Below, in pieces: positions 25,432 through 33,814 of a DNA stretch of 64,000 bases. How positions within the stretch are numbered: position 1 is the stretch's first letter; each line of letters starts with the position of its first letter. This DNA comes from Burkholderiaceae bacterium 16. Its GTDB lineage: Bacteria; Pseudomonadota; Gammaproteobacteria; Burkholderiales; Burkholderiaceae. The notes beneath the pieces were generated by a model. It did not search any database, was not told where the DNA came from, and saw only the letters and a list, made by a program, of their open reading frames with translations. Where the stretch lies: contig JYOD01000011.1 of NCBI GenBank assembly GCA_000955785.1, positions 22,661-86,660 of the forward strand. The letters run 5' to 3'. Made by a program: the position numbers and the translations under genes.

Positions 25432-26337
25432 ATGAAGCAATTCCAGGGCAAGGTGGCAGTGATCACTGGCGGCGCATCCGGCTTCGGCAAGGAATTCGCC
25501 AGGCTGGGAGCGGGACTCGGCATGAAGCTGGTGCTGGCGGACGTGCAGGAAGATGCACTGGACGCAACGGTGGCGGAATTCAAGGCGCAAGGTGTGCCGG
25601 TCATCGGCGTGCGCGTGGATGTGTCCAAGGCGGAGCAGGTCCAGGCGCTGGCCGATGCTGCCATCGCCGCCTTCGGCCAGGTCAACCTGCTGTTCAACAA
25701 CGCGGGCGTCGGCGCGGGCGGACTGATGTGGGAGAACAGCGAGCGCGACTGGGAATGGGTGCTGGGCGTCAACCTGTACGGCGTGATCCACGGCGTGCGG
25801 ATCTTCACCCCGCTGATGCTGGCCGCCGCGGCCAAGGACCCGTCGTTCGAAGGCCATATCGTGAATACGGCTTCCATGGCTGGCCTGCTAAGCCCGCCTG
25901 CGATGGGCGTCTATAACGTTTCCAAACACGCCGTGGTTTCCTTGTCCGAATCGCTGTACCAGGATCTCAGCCTGGTCAGCGAGCAGGTGCGTTGCTCGGT
26001 GCTGTGCCCGTATTTCGTGCCGACCGGCATCACGCAATCGGGCCGCAACCGCCCCTCGGAACTAGCCAACGAGGCGCCGCCCACGCGCTCGCAACTGGTG
26101 TCGCAAGCGCTCTCGGACAAGGCGGTCAGTTCGGGCAAGGTCACGGCCGCCGAGGTGGCGCAACTCACCTTCGATGCGATCCGCGACAACGGTTTCTATA
26201 TTTACTCGCATCCGCAGCAACTGGCGCCCGTGCGGCAGCGCTTCGAAGATATCATTAGCCAGCGCAACCCGAGCGATCCGTTCGCCGACAAACCGGAAGT
26301 GCGTGCGGGACTGGTCGCGGCCCTGCGCGGCGAATAA
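25432..26337 (+). CDS. Short-chain dehydrogenase/reductase (SDR)
   Basis: This 301-aa SDR is the third in this cluster. It has TGGASGFG (about residue 13), NNAGVGAGGLM (about 88), catalytic Ser in NTASMAG, and YNVSK (about 160). It is longer than a minimal SDR, with a C-terminal tail from about 240. The start is 65 bp after the GST stop, with an AGAGG-type ribosome site. Shared orientation and short gaps place it in one transcript with the GST and the hydrolase that follows. The substrate is unknown. Confidence 0.87.
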   Translation: MKQFQGKVAVITGGASGFGKEFARLGAGLGMKLVLADVQEDALDATVAEFKAQGVPVIGVRVDVSKAEQVQALADAAIAAFGQVNLLFNNAGVGAGGLMWENSERDWEWVLGVNLYGVIHGVRIFTPLMLAAAAKDPSFEGHIVNTASMAGLLSPPAMGVYNVSKHAVVSLSESLYQDLSLVSEQVRCSVLCPYFVPTGITQSGRNRPSELANEAPPTRSQLVSQALSDKAVSSGKVTAAEVAQLTFDAIRDNGFYIYSHPQQLAPVRQRFEDIISQRNPSDPFADKPEVRAGLVAALRGE

Positions 26338-26457
26338 GCCGCCAGGCGGCGGACAGGGCGTCAGGCTGGTGGAACGGATCACCGGCCAGCCCTGGGCGCG
26401 GCGGGCAGCAGCAAGTCCATCGGAGACAAGTCAGCCATTGCGGCAAGGGAGGATTCC

Positions 26458-27378
26458 ATGACCAAACCTGCAGTCATTCGCCATCTGCAGTACGCCACCT
26501 TACCCAATAGCACGTGCCTGCACTACGCCAGCGCGGGGGAACGGGGCAAGCCGCTGGTACTGTTCGTGCATGGCTTCCCGGAATTCTGGTACGAATGGGA
26601 AGAGCAACTCGCCGAGTTCGGCAAGACCCACTACGCGGTGGCGCCGGACCTGCGCGGCTTCAACCTGTCGAGCAAGCCCGCCGACGTGGAATCCTACCGG
26701 CCGCGCCACATCGTCGAAGACCTGGTGCAGTTCATCAATGCGCTGGGCTACTCGCATTGCGTGGTGGTGGCGCACGACTGGGGCGGGGCGATCTGCTGGA
26801 ACCTGGCCATCCAGTTTCCGAAGATGGTCGAGCGGCTCGTCATCATCAACTCCCCGCATCCTTACGTGTTTGCCAGGGCCCTGACCAGCGATCCGCAGCA
26901 GCAGGAAGCCTCGGCCTATATGAACTGGCTGCGCGCGCCGGGATCGGAAGAAGCGCTGGCGGCCGACGGCTTCGCCAGGCTGGAGAGTTTCCTGACCGGA
27001 GCCGGCAAGCAGCCCGCGCCCTGGTTTGCCGGCGAGACACGCGAGAAATACCACGCTGCCTGGTCGCAGCCCGGCGCCGGCGGCTCGCACTCGCTGACCG
27101 GCGGCGTCAACTATTACCGCGCCTCGCCGATGCATCCTCCGGGTCCCGGCGAAACGCCGCCCGATATTTCCAAGCTGGACCCCACGGCATTTACGGTAAG
27201 GGTGCCGACCCTGGTGATCTGGGGCGAGCGCGATACCGCGCTGCCCAGGAGCCTGCTGGATGGCCTGGAGAAGTTCGTCCCGGACATGCGGCTGGAGCGC
27301 ATCCCGGACGGCACGCACTGGGTCATCCACGAACAGCCGGAGCGCATCAACCTGCTGATCCGCAGCGCCTTGCCCTGA
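26458..27378 (+). CDS. Alpha/beta hydrolase, epoxide hydrolase/dehalogenase-like
   Basis: This 306-aa alpha/beta-fold enzyme carries the oxyanion motif HGFPEFWYEW (residues 39-48) and the nucleophile Asp107 in VVVAHDWGGAICWN. Using Asp instead of Ser is characteristic of epoxide hydrolases and haloacid/haloalkane dehalogenases. The catalytic His is in DGTHWVIHEQP (about residue 290). The GGGAGGATTCC ribosome site supports the ATG at 26458. It ends the co-directional run of detoxification-type genes and is followed by a strong hairpin. Confidence 0.87.
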   Translation: MTKPAVIRHLQYATLPNSTCLHYASAGERGKPLVLFVHGFPEFWYEWEEQLAEFGKTHYAVAPDLRGFNLSSKPADVESYRPRHIVEDLVQFINALGYSHCVVVAHDWGGAICWNLAIQFPKMVERLVIINSPHPYVFARALTSDPQQQEASAYMNWLRAPGSEEALAADGFARLESFLTGAGKQPAPWFAGETREKYHAAWSQPGAGGSHSLTGGVNYYRASPMHPPGPGETPPDISKLDPTAFTVRVPTLVIWGERDTALPRSLLDGLEKFVPDMRLERIPDGTHWVIHEQPERINLLIRSALP

Positions 27379-27382
27379 CCGC

Positions 27383-27420
27383 GCCTGACGCGGCTGCCTT
27401 CCCGTCCAGCCGCGTCAGGC
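27383..27420 (+). terminator. Terminator-like hairpin after the epoxide hydrolase gene
   Basis: A perfect 14-bp stem (GCCTGACGCGGCTG / CAGCCGCGTCAGGC) encloses a 10-nt loop, starting 5 bp after the stop codon. There is no T-tract, but in a GC-rich genome such stems often mark transcript ends. Confidence 0.6.
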
Positions 27421-27534
27421 GTGTGCCACAGCGCTGGCCCGGTGGGAAACCGGGGCACTGTGCATGGGGCCGCGTGCCGCCGGCTGCTACATTGACCGGA
27501 TTCGACAGCGCCGGTGCACGCAAGGAAGGTCAAG

Positions 27535-28245
27535 ATGAAGACGATTGGACTGATCGGCGGCATGAGCTGGGAATCCTCGGCCGAGTACTACCGCCTGATC
27601 AACCAGGACATGAAGCAGCGCCTGGGCGGCCATCACAACGCGCGCAGCGTCATGGTCACGGTGAGCTTCGAGCAGATCAAGGCACTGCAGCACGCGCAAC
27701 GCTGGGACGAACTCGGCGAGTGCATGCAGCAGGCCGCCTTGCAGGTACAGGCGGCGGGAGCGGATTTCGTGCTGCTCTGTACCAATACCATGCACCGCGT
27801 GGCGCCGGCCCTGGAAGCCGCGCTCGACATTCCCTTCCTGCATATCGTCGATCCTACCGCGCAGGCCTTGCGCCGCTCCGGCATCACGCGGGTCGGCCTG
27901 CTTGGCACGGCCTTCACCATGGAGCAGGACTTCTATCGCGGCCGCATGCAGGAGATGCATGGTATCGAAGTGGTGGTGCCGGAGGCCGCGGACCGTGCGC
28001 TGGTCCACGGGATCATCTATGACGAACTCTGCCACGGCATCGTGCGCGACGGCTCGCGGGATGTGTACCGCCGGATCATCGATGGCTTGCAGGCCCGGGG
28101 CGTGGGCGGGGTGATCCTGGGGTGTACCGAGATTGCGTTGCTGATCGGGCAGGATGATGTGGCGCTGCCGGTATTCGATACCACTGCGCTGCATGCGCAG
28201 GCGGCGGTGGGATGGGCGCTGGAGGGGGCGGTGGCCACGCATTAG
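27535..28245 (+). CDS. Aspartate/glutamate racemase family protein
   Basis: This 236-aa cofactor-independent amino acid racemase has both catalytic cysteines, one in LLCTNTMH (about residue 80) and one in ILGCTEIALL (about 195), plus the N-terminal GLIGGMSWESS that binds the substrate. It resembles YgeA-type broad amino acid racemases. The ATG at 27535 has an AAGGTC ribosome site; a frame starting at 27514 adds seven unconserved residues. It stands alone behind a terminator-like hairpin. Confidence 0.88.
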   Translation: MKTIGLIGGMSWESSAEYYRLINQDMKQRLGGHHNARSVMVTVSFEQIKALQHAQRWDELGECMQQAALQVQAAGADFVLLCTNTMHRVAPALEAALDIPFLHIVDPTAQALRRSGITRVGLLGTAFTMEQDFYRGRMQEMHGIEVVVPEAADRALVHGIIYDELCHGIVRDGSRDVYRRIIDGLQARGVGGVILGCTEIALLIGQDDVALPVFDTTALHAQAAVGWALEGAVATH

Positions 28246-28357
28246 ACCAGGCACGCGGCGGACTTCGTCGTGGCGGCTTTTCACGGGAAGCGAGATGCCG
28301 CTGAATGCCGAAGCCCGTGGCAGTCGTCGCGCCTCTTCCTCTCGATGCGCATGCGTC

Positions 28358-28726
28358 TTATCCCTTCGTGAAGATTTCCAGGAAATGCTTGCTCGGATCC
28401 TCGAAATAGATTCTGCGGCAGCCATCGTCCGTGCTGACCACACCGGGGCGGCGGCGGTATGGGTCCGACCAGTACATCAGATTGCGCGCGCGGATTCGGG
28501 CGAGGCTTTGCTCGAATTCGACGTCGCTGATCAGAAAGGCATAGTGCTGCAGGGCAACATCGCCTTCCGCGTCCATGAAGTCCAGGGTGACATCGTTGTC
28601 CAGCCGCACGGCAAGAAACGGCCCGAAGGGCACGGCCGCGGGACGTCCGAGGATCTCGCAGAGGAAGTCGGCGGACACCTTCTTGTCATGAGAAAAGACG
28701 ATGGTGTGGTTGAGCTGGATGGCCAT
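28358..28726 (-). CDS. VOC (glyoxalase/bleomycin-resistance) family protein
   Basis: This 122-aa vicinal-oxygen-chelate protein has N-terminal NHTIVFSHDKKVSADFLCEI, with a metal-ligand His, and C-terminal RRIYFEDPSKHFLEIFT, with the ligand Glu. Such proteins bind a divalent metal and act on diverse small molecules or sequester toxins. The start at 28726 has a CGGAGATT ribosome site; the longer open frame upstream lacks family similarity. It is transcribed leftwards, convergent with the racemase. Confidence 0.82.
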   Translation of the reverse strand: MAIQLNHTIVFSHDKKVSADFLCEILGRPAAVPFGPFLAVRLDNDVTLDFMDAEGDVALQHYAFLISDVEFEQSLARIRARNLMYWSDPYRRRPGVVSTDDGCRRIYFEDPSKHFLEIFTKG

Positions 28727-29062
28727 GTCGCAATCTCCGGGAAGGGGTATGTGCAAGCGGAGCCCACGCTGAACCCTTACGAGCGCGCGGATACTGCTCA
28801 CGTCTTGCTGGTCCAGCCAATCCGGTGCCGCTCCTGCGTGGCCACGCGCCGGGCATCGTCTTCCGCATGCAGGTGGGCGCTGGTGGCGGGCAATGGACTC
28901 GTGCCCGAAATTGTCTCTGACAAACCGCAGGTTCACCTGCTGGCCATGCGGCCAACCGGGAATCGCCAGTGCCCGATTCCCGGTTGCCTGGAATCGCTTC
29001 GGCCACTTCGCGGCAAGCACCGTCGGCGTGGCCCGAAGCTCAACTCGATCAACTCAACGCGA
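28727..29062. other. Intergenic stretch between VOC gene and macrodomain gene
   Basis: About 336 bp hold the VOC promoter region; no gene is supported. Near its right edge (about 29042-29066) a 14-bp segment containing GATCAACTCAAC is repeated twice in tandem, just beyond the macrodomain stop codon. Nothing else stands out. Confidence 0.4.
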
Positions 29063-29584
29063 TCAACTCAACCGATGCCGGTACAGGCGGTAATTCTCAT
29101 CGTCGAAGCACACAAAACTGACCTGCTCGATGCTGGGCGCCGCCGCCAGCGCCTTGCGCACTGCCTCAATGGCAATATCCACGGCCCGCTCCCGCGGGAA
29201 TCCGTAGATGCCGGTGCTGATGTTGGGAAAGGCGATGGTCCGCAGCTTGTGCTGCGCGGCCAGCGCGATGCTCGCCTGGTAGGCGCTGGCGAGCAGGGCG
29301 TCTTCGTCGTGGCTGCCCCCTTGCCAGACGGGACCGACCGCATGGATGACGTAAGGCGCGGGCAGCAGGCCACCGGTGGTGATCACCGCCTGGCCGGTGG
29401 GGCAGCCGCCCTTGGTTTCGCGGATGCCGCGGCAGGCGGCCATGATGGCGGGGCCGCCGGCGCCGTGGATGGCGCCATCGACGCCACCACCACCGAGCAA
29501 GCCGCTATTGGCGGCATTGACGATGGCGTCGACTTCCATGCGGGTGATGTCTCCGTGCAGGACCTGCAGGTGTTCCCCTGTCAT
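29063..29584 (-). CDS. O-acetyl-ADP-ribose deacetylase, macrodomain (YmdB-type)
   Basis: This 173-aa macrodomain protein removes acetyl or ADP-ribose groups from ADP-ribosyl compounds. The diagnostic loops are DAIVNAANSGLLGGGGVDGAIH (residues 18-39, with the catalytic Asp) and the phosphate-binding NISTGIYGFP (about 125). Length matches the family. A GGAGAAGAGG ribosome site fixes the start at 29584. It lies downstream of the iron alcohol dehydrogenase on the same strand with an 81-bp gap. Confidence 0.9.
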   Translation of the reverse strand: MTGEHLQVLHGDITRMEVDAIVNAANSGLLGGGGVDGAIHGAGGPAIMAACRGIRETKGGCPTGQAVITTGGLLPAPYVIHAVGPVWQGGSHDEDALLASAYQASIALAAQHKLRTIAFPNISTGIYGFPRERAVDIAIEAVRKALAAAPSIEQVSFVCFDDENYRLYRHRLS

Positions 29585-29665
29585 GACCTCTTCTCCGTGC
29601 TGGTTGGATAAAGCTGGACCGCCCCGGCTGTTCCGCGCACCTGTGCTGCCGGCCCGCCGCGGCAC

Positions 29666-30814
29666 TTACATGGATTCCGCCAGCATACGCCGATAATCCG
29701 CGGCGCTGGCCTCTTTCGGGTTGGTCTTGTGGCAATGGTCCACCAGCGCACCGGCGATCACCTTGTCGAACATGTCCTCGGTGACGCCCATCTGGCGCAG
29801 GCCCGTGGGCAGCCCGAGGCGCGCCGTCATGTCATGCACGGCCTGGGCCAGGTCGGCATCCGCGGGCAAGCCCATGGCGTGGCGCAGGCGGGCGTAGCGG
29901 TTGTCGCGCACCACGCTGGGCGCGTCGGCATTGAAGCGCAGCACGGCCGGCATCACCACCGCGTTCAGGGTGCCATGGTGCAGGCCGGTCTTGCCGTCCA
30001 CCTTGAGGCCGCCCAGCGGGTGCGACAGCGAGTGCACGCAGCCCAGGCCCTTCTGGAAGGCCATGGCGCCCTGCATGGACGCGCTCATCATGTTCAGCCG
30101 TGCCTCGCGGTCCTGGCCGTCGCGTGTGGCGCGTTCAATGTGCTTCCAGCCGCGTTCCAGGCCGTCCAGCGCAATGCCGTCGGCGGGCGGGTTGAAGGCG
30201 GGTGCCAGGAAGGTCTCCACGCAATGCGCGATCGCGTCCATGCCGGTGGCGGCGGTCAGGCTGGCCGGCAGGCCCAGCGTGAGGCCCGGATCACAGATGG
30301 CGGACTTGGGCAGCAGGTGCCAGGAGTGGAAGCCGAGCTTGCGGCCGTCTTCCAGGATGATGATGGCGCCGCGCGCGACTTCGCTGCCGGTGCCCGAGGT
30401 GGTCGGCACGGCGATCAGCGGTGCGGCGCGCTCGGTGATCCTGGCGCTGCCGCCTTCGATGGTGGCGTAGGTGGTCAGCTCGCCGGGATGGGTGGCGAGG
30501 ATCGCAATGCCCTTGGCCAGGTCGATGGAAGAGCCTCCGCCCACCGCCACCAGTCCGTCGCAGCCGCCTTCCCGGTATTGCGCGGCGGCCTTCTTGACCA
30601 TCGCCTCGGTCGGGTTGGAGGGTGTTTCGTCGAAGATCTCGTGCGGCAGGCCGCCAAGGGCGTCGATGGCCTGTTGGGCTACTCCGGCGGCGACCACGCC
30701 TTTATCCGTCACGATCAGGGGGCGGCGGATGCCGATGCGCTCGCACTCCGCCTTGAGCTGGCCGATCGTGCCGAAATCCAGGTGGATATGGGTCAGGTAA
30801 TAAATGAAGGCCAT
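29666..30814 (-). CDS. Iron-containing alcohol dehydrogenase
   Basis: This 382-aa group III alcohol dehydrogenase has the NAD-binding GGGSSIDLAKG (about residue 93) and TTSGTGSEVARGA (about 138). Metal ligands are in GMDAIAHCVETFL (Asp, His) and CVHSLSHPLGG and LHHGTLNAV (His, His). It oxidises or reduces alcohols or 4-hydroxybutyrate-like compounds with NAD. It begins a leftward pair with the macrodomain gene and is divergent from the HSL hydrolase, sharing a 230-bp promoter region with a GAACGATCGTTC palindrome. The start at 30814 has GGAGACAGC before it. Confidence 0.9.
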   Translation of the reverse strand: MAFIYYLTHIHLDFGTIGQLKAECERIGIRRPLIVTDKGVVAAGVAQQAIDALGGLPHEIFDETPSNPTEAMVKKAAAQYREGGCDGLVAVGGGSSIDLAKGIAILATHPGELTTYATIEGGSARITERAAPLIAVPTTSGTGSEVARGAIIILEDGRKLGFHSWHLLPKSAICDPGLTLGLPASLTAATGMDAIAHCVETFLAPAFNPPADGIALDGLERGWKHIERATRDGQDREARLNMMSASMQGAMAFQKGLGCVHSLSHPLGGLKVDGKTGLHHGTLNAVVMPAVLRFNADAPSVVRDNRYARLRHAMGLPADADLAQAVHDMTARLGLPTGLRQMGVTEDMFDKVIAGALVDHCHKTNPKEASAADYRRMLAESM

Positions 30815-30951
30815 CTATGCTGTCTCCGTCGGTGAGGGGTTTTCTTTTTTTCTGACGATGGCCGATGATCGCGCAAAACCTGCCGATCTGGCCAGCCCTG
30901 GCTAAATTTCATATGCTTTGCTGCCGAAACAGATGGAATCATACTAAAATC

Positions 30952-30963
30952 GAACGATCGTTC
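30952..30963. promoter_or_regulatory. Perfect palindrome GAACGATCGTTC in the divergent promoter region
   Basis: A 12-bp perfect palindrome sits in an AT-rich stretch between the divergent alcohol dehydrogenase (30814) and HSL hydrolase (31045) genes. It matches the GAAC-N4-GTTC layout of the site at 1089-1100. A TetR-family dimer is the most likely binder. No adjacent regulator gene is present. Confidence 0.5.
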
Positions 30964-31044
30964 ACAATTCGAACATCCGGCATGCCAGAGCGGCCGGCGC
31001 TTCGGTTTGCCGAAGGTTCGTTGCCACTACACTGATCGTCTTTC

Positions 31045-32070
31045 ATGTCCGCTGTTCCGTCTGCCTCCGCGTCCGCCCAGCCCGCGCCTGCCATGTCCGG
31101 CATGCCGCCGGCCCCGCTCGACCCGCAGGTGGCGGCACTGCTGGAGCTGATCGGACGGGTCAAGCGCCCATCCATCCACGAACTGGATCCGGCCGACGCC
31201 AAGATCGCCTACGAGAAGAGCGCGCCCATCATGGATATCGCGCCGCAGCCCGTGCACAGCGTGGAAAACCTGAGTGTGGCCGCGCGCGATGGCTACGATA
31301 TCCCGGTGCGCCTGTACGCGCCGCGCGAGGCCAACTGGACCGAGCCGCTGCCGCTCTTACTGTATTTCCACGGCGGCGGCTTCACGGTGGGCAGCGTCAA
31401 TTCGCATGATCCGCTGTGCCGGTTGCTGTGCGCGCAGGCGGATTGCATGGTGCTGTCGGTGGACTACCGCCTGGGCCCGCAGTGGAAATTCCCCCACGCG
31501 GCGAACGATGCCTTCGACGTGATGCAGTGGGTGTTCGACGAGGCCGCGCGCCTGGGTGCCGACGCCAGCCGCATCGCCCTGGGAGGCGACAGCGCGGGGG
31601 GCACGCTGGCCAGCGCCTGCGCGGTGCGCGCACGCGATCTCGGCCTGGCGCCGGTGCTGCAGATGCTGATCTACCCCGGCACGTGCGCCCGCCAGGACAC
31701 GCCGTCGCACCGCGCGCTGGCCGAGGGCTATTTGCTGACGGCGCCGATGATCCAGTGGTTTTTCGCGCAATACCTGGACAGCGAAGCCAGCCGCGACGAC
31801 TGGCGCTTCGCCCCGCTCGATGGCGGCGGCCAGGGCGCCAATGTGCACGGCTGCTGCCCCGCCTGGATCGCCGTGGCTGGCTACGATCCGCTGCACGACG
31901 AAGGCGTGGCTTACGCGGCAAAGCTGCGTACCGCGGGCGTGCCGGCGCGCCTGGCCGACTACCCGGGCATGATCCACGATTTCTTCAAGCTGGGACGCTT
32001 CGTCCCGGCGGTGGCCGGCGCGCATGCCGACGCGGTCGCCGCCTTGCGCATCGCTTTCGACGGCGGATGA
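31045..32070 (+). CDS. Alpha/beta hydrolase of the hormone-sensitive lipase (HSL) family
   Basis: This 341-aa esterase has the HSL oxyanion motif YFHGGGFTVGS (about residue 111), nucleophile Ser in ALGGDSAGGTLA (about 180), acid Asp in AGYDPLHDEG (about 278) and catalytic His in MIHDFF (about 312). It hydrolyses short acyl esters. The first 25 residues are Ala/Pro/Ser-rich and do not look like a signal peptide. It is divergent from the iron alcohol dehydrogenase and may share its operator. Confidence 0.88.
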   Translation: MSAVPSASASAQPAPAMSGMPPAPLDPQVAALLELIGRVKRPSIHELDPADAKIAYEKSAPIMDIAPQPVHSVENLSVAARDGYDIPVRLYAPREANWTEPLPLLLYFHGGGFTVGSVNSHDPLCRLLCAQADCMVLSVDYRLGPQWKFPHAANDAFDVMQWVFDEAARLGADASRIALGGDSAGGTLASACAVRARDLGLAPVLQMLIYPGTCARQDTPSHRALAEGYLLTAPMIQWFFAQYLDSEASRDDWRFAPLDGGGQGANVHGCCPAWIAVAGYDPLHDEGVAYAAKLRTAGVPARLADYPGMIHDFFKLGRFVPAVAGAHADAVAALRIAFDGG

Positions 32071-32198
32071 GCGCGGCTCGCCGGACACCGCCGGCAGCCG
32101 GATCGAAGCGGTCGCTGAACCCCCGATTTTGATGGCTTTACCAGTAGGGCATCACTTGTAGTAGTAGCAATTGCAATAGCAACAGGAGACAGAGACTC

Positions 32199-33185
32199 AT
32201 GCATCGCCGCCAATTCCTCGCCCACGCGGGCGCGCTCGCCGCTACCGCGGCAACCCTCGGCCTGGCCAGCGCGCCGGCCCTGGCGCAGGCGGACAATTTC
32301 CCGCAACGGCCGATCCGCCTGATCATCGGCTATACCGCTGGCGGCTCCACCGACCTGCCGTTCCGCGTGCTGGCGGAAAACGCTTCCAAGATCTTCGGCC
32401 AGCCGGTGATCATCGAGAACAAGCCGGGAGCGGGCGGCGTGCTGCCCGCCCAGCTGATGCAGTCGACCCAGCCTGACGGCTACACGCTGGCGCAGGTAGC
32501 GATGCCGGTCTACCGCCTGCCGTACACCACCAAGATCAACTGGGACCCGGTCAAGGACCTGTCCTATGTGATCAACCTGGCCGGCTACTCGTTCGGCCTG
32601 GTGGTCCCGGCGGATTCGCCGATCAAGACCATGCAGGAATACATTGCCTATGCGAAGGCCAACCCGGGCAAGCTGACCTACGGCTCGCCGGGTTCGATGA
32701 CCACGCTGCACCTGACCATGGAAGAGCTGGCCATGAAGCAGAACGTGCAGTTCTCGCATATCCCGTACAAGGGCAACTCGGAATCCATGCAGGCCCTGCT
32801 GGGCGGTCACGTGATGTCGGTGGCCGATACCCCGGCCTGGGCACCGTATGTGGAATCGGGCAAGCTGCGCCTGCTGTCGACCTGGGGCGAGAAGCGCTCG
32901 GCGCGCTTCCCCAATGTGCCGACGCTCAAGGAACTGGGCCTGGGCATCGTGCAGACCTCGCCGTTCGGCGTGGTGGCGCCCAAGGGCACCGACCCGAAGA
33001 TCGTCAAGAAGCTGCATGATGGCTTCAAGAAGGCCATGGAAATGCAGAACTACCGCGACGCGCTGGCCAAGTTCGACATGGAGCCTTACTACATGAGCAG
33101 CGAGCAATATGCCAAGTTTGCGGCGGATACGGTCAAGAAGGAAAAGGCCATTATCGACAAGCTGGGGCTGAACAAGCCGCAATAA
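32199..33185 (+). CDS. Bug-type (TctC) tripartite tricarboxylate transporter substrate-binding protein
   Basis: This 328-aa periplasmic binding protein has a signal peptide starting MHRRQFLAHAG and ending near APALAQ. The double Arg is Tat-like, though a Sec route is possible. Bug-family hallmarks are FPQRPIRLIIGYTAGGSTD, VIIENKPGAGG and HIPYKGNSE. No TctA/TctB membrane subunits are adjacent, so it is an orphan Bug protein of the sort abundant in Cupriavidus and Bordetella. An AGGAGAC ribosome site supports the start. Its ligand is probably a carboxylate. A terminator follows. Confidence 0.9.
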   Translation: MHRRQFLAHAGALAATAATLGLASAPALAQADNFPQRPIRLIIGYTAGGSTDLPFRVLAENASKIFGQPVIIENKPGAGGVLPAQLMQSTQPDGYTLAQVAMPVYRLPYTTKINWDPVKDLSYVINLAGYSFGLVVPADSPIKTMQEYIAYAKANPGKLTYGSPGSMTTLHLTMEELAMKQNVQFSHIPYKGNSESMQALLGGHVMSVADTPAWAPYVESGKLRLLSTWGEKRSARFPNVPTLKELGLGIVQTSPFGVVAPKGTDPKIVKKLHDGFKKAMEMQNYRDALAKFDMEPYYMSSEQYAKFAADTVKKEKAIIDKLGLNKPQ

Positions 33186-33208
33186 GCAGGGCATAGCCTG
33201 CATTGAGC

Positions 33209-33241
33209 CGGCGCCGCCCTGTCAGGGGCTGGCGCCGTTTT
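33209..33241 (+). terminator. Rho-independent terminator after the Bug gene
   Basis: A 7-bp outer stem (CGGCGCC / GGCGCCG), with an inner CCCTG/CAGGG pairing, is followed by TTTTC. It begins 23 bp after the stop codon and separates the Bug gene from the thioesterase gene. Confidence 0.75.
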
Positions 33242-33285
33242 CATATCGGGCCGGTTTTCGGCCGGCAAACAAGGGGAACGCCGTC

Positions 33286-33723
33286 ATGGCAAAGGAAGAT
33301 TTCCGTCACAGCATGCCGCTGCGCGTGCGCTGGGCCGAGGTCGATCCGCAGTCGATCGTCTTCAACGCGCACTACCTGACCTACTGCGATATCTGCGTGA
33401 CGGAGTACTGGCGTGCGCTGGGAATCCGCTATCCGGAGGACGTGCTGCACGCGCATGGCGTGGATATCTTCGTGGTGAAGTCCACGCTCGAGTATCACGC
33501 GTCCGCGCGCTTCGACGACATGCTGGAAATCCGGGGGCGTATCGCACGTCTGGGCCGCTCCAGCATGTTGTTCCGCGTGGAGATGTATCGTGGCGACGAG
33601 CGCCTGATCACCGGCGAGATCGTCTATGTGTGCGCGGATCCGGCCACGAAGAAATCGGCGCCCGTTCCCGGGCCGGTACGGGAAACGATCACGGTTTATG
33701 AAGTCGTGAAGCCGGACGCCTGA
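33286..33723 (+). CDS. 4-hydroxybenzoyl-CoA thioesterase-family (YbgC-like) acyl-CoA thioesterase
   Basis: This 145-aa hotdog protein has the family active-site segment RVRWAEVDPQSIVFNAHYL, with the catalytic Asp at about residue 20, and YLEYHAS-like strand VKSTLEYHASARF. It hydrolyses acyl- or aryl-CoA. It has its own start with an AAGGGGA ribosome site and follows a terminator. It is convergent with denD. The acyl specificity cannot be inferred. Confidence 0.87.
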   Translation: MAKEDFRHSMPLRVRWAEVDPQSIVFNAHYLTYCDICVTEYWRALGIRYPEDVLHAHGVDIFVVKSTLEYHASARFDDMLEIRGRIARLGRSSMLFRVEMYRGDERLITGEIVYVCADPATKKSAPVPGPVRETITVYEVVKPDA

Positions 33724-33814
33724 GCCGGCTGGCTCCCGGCGGCCCGATGGTCTCTTAAGCGGTGGCGCTGGCCTGCGTGCAAGCCAGCGCTGCATCGAAA
33801 ATGCGCCTGGAAAC

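Noticed and set aside
28154..29611. Plus-strand open frame of about 485 codons across the VOC and macrodomain genes
   Set aside because: It overlaps two minus-strand genes with clear family motifs and ribosome sites and has no motif itself.
32140..32198. Short TAG/CAA microsatellite-like stretch before the Bug gene
   Set aside because: Only about three imperfect units; too short to call a repeat.
32199..33185. Reading the Bug protein as part of a complete TctABC transporter
   Set aside because: No TctA or TctB membrane genes lie within the window near either Bug gene.
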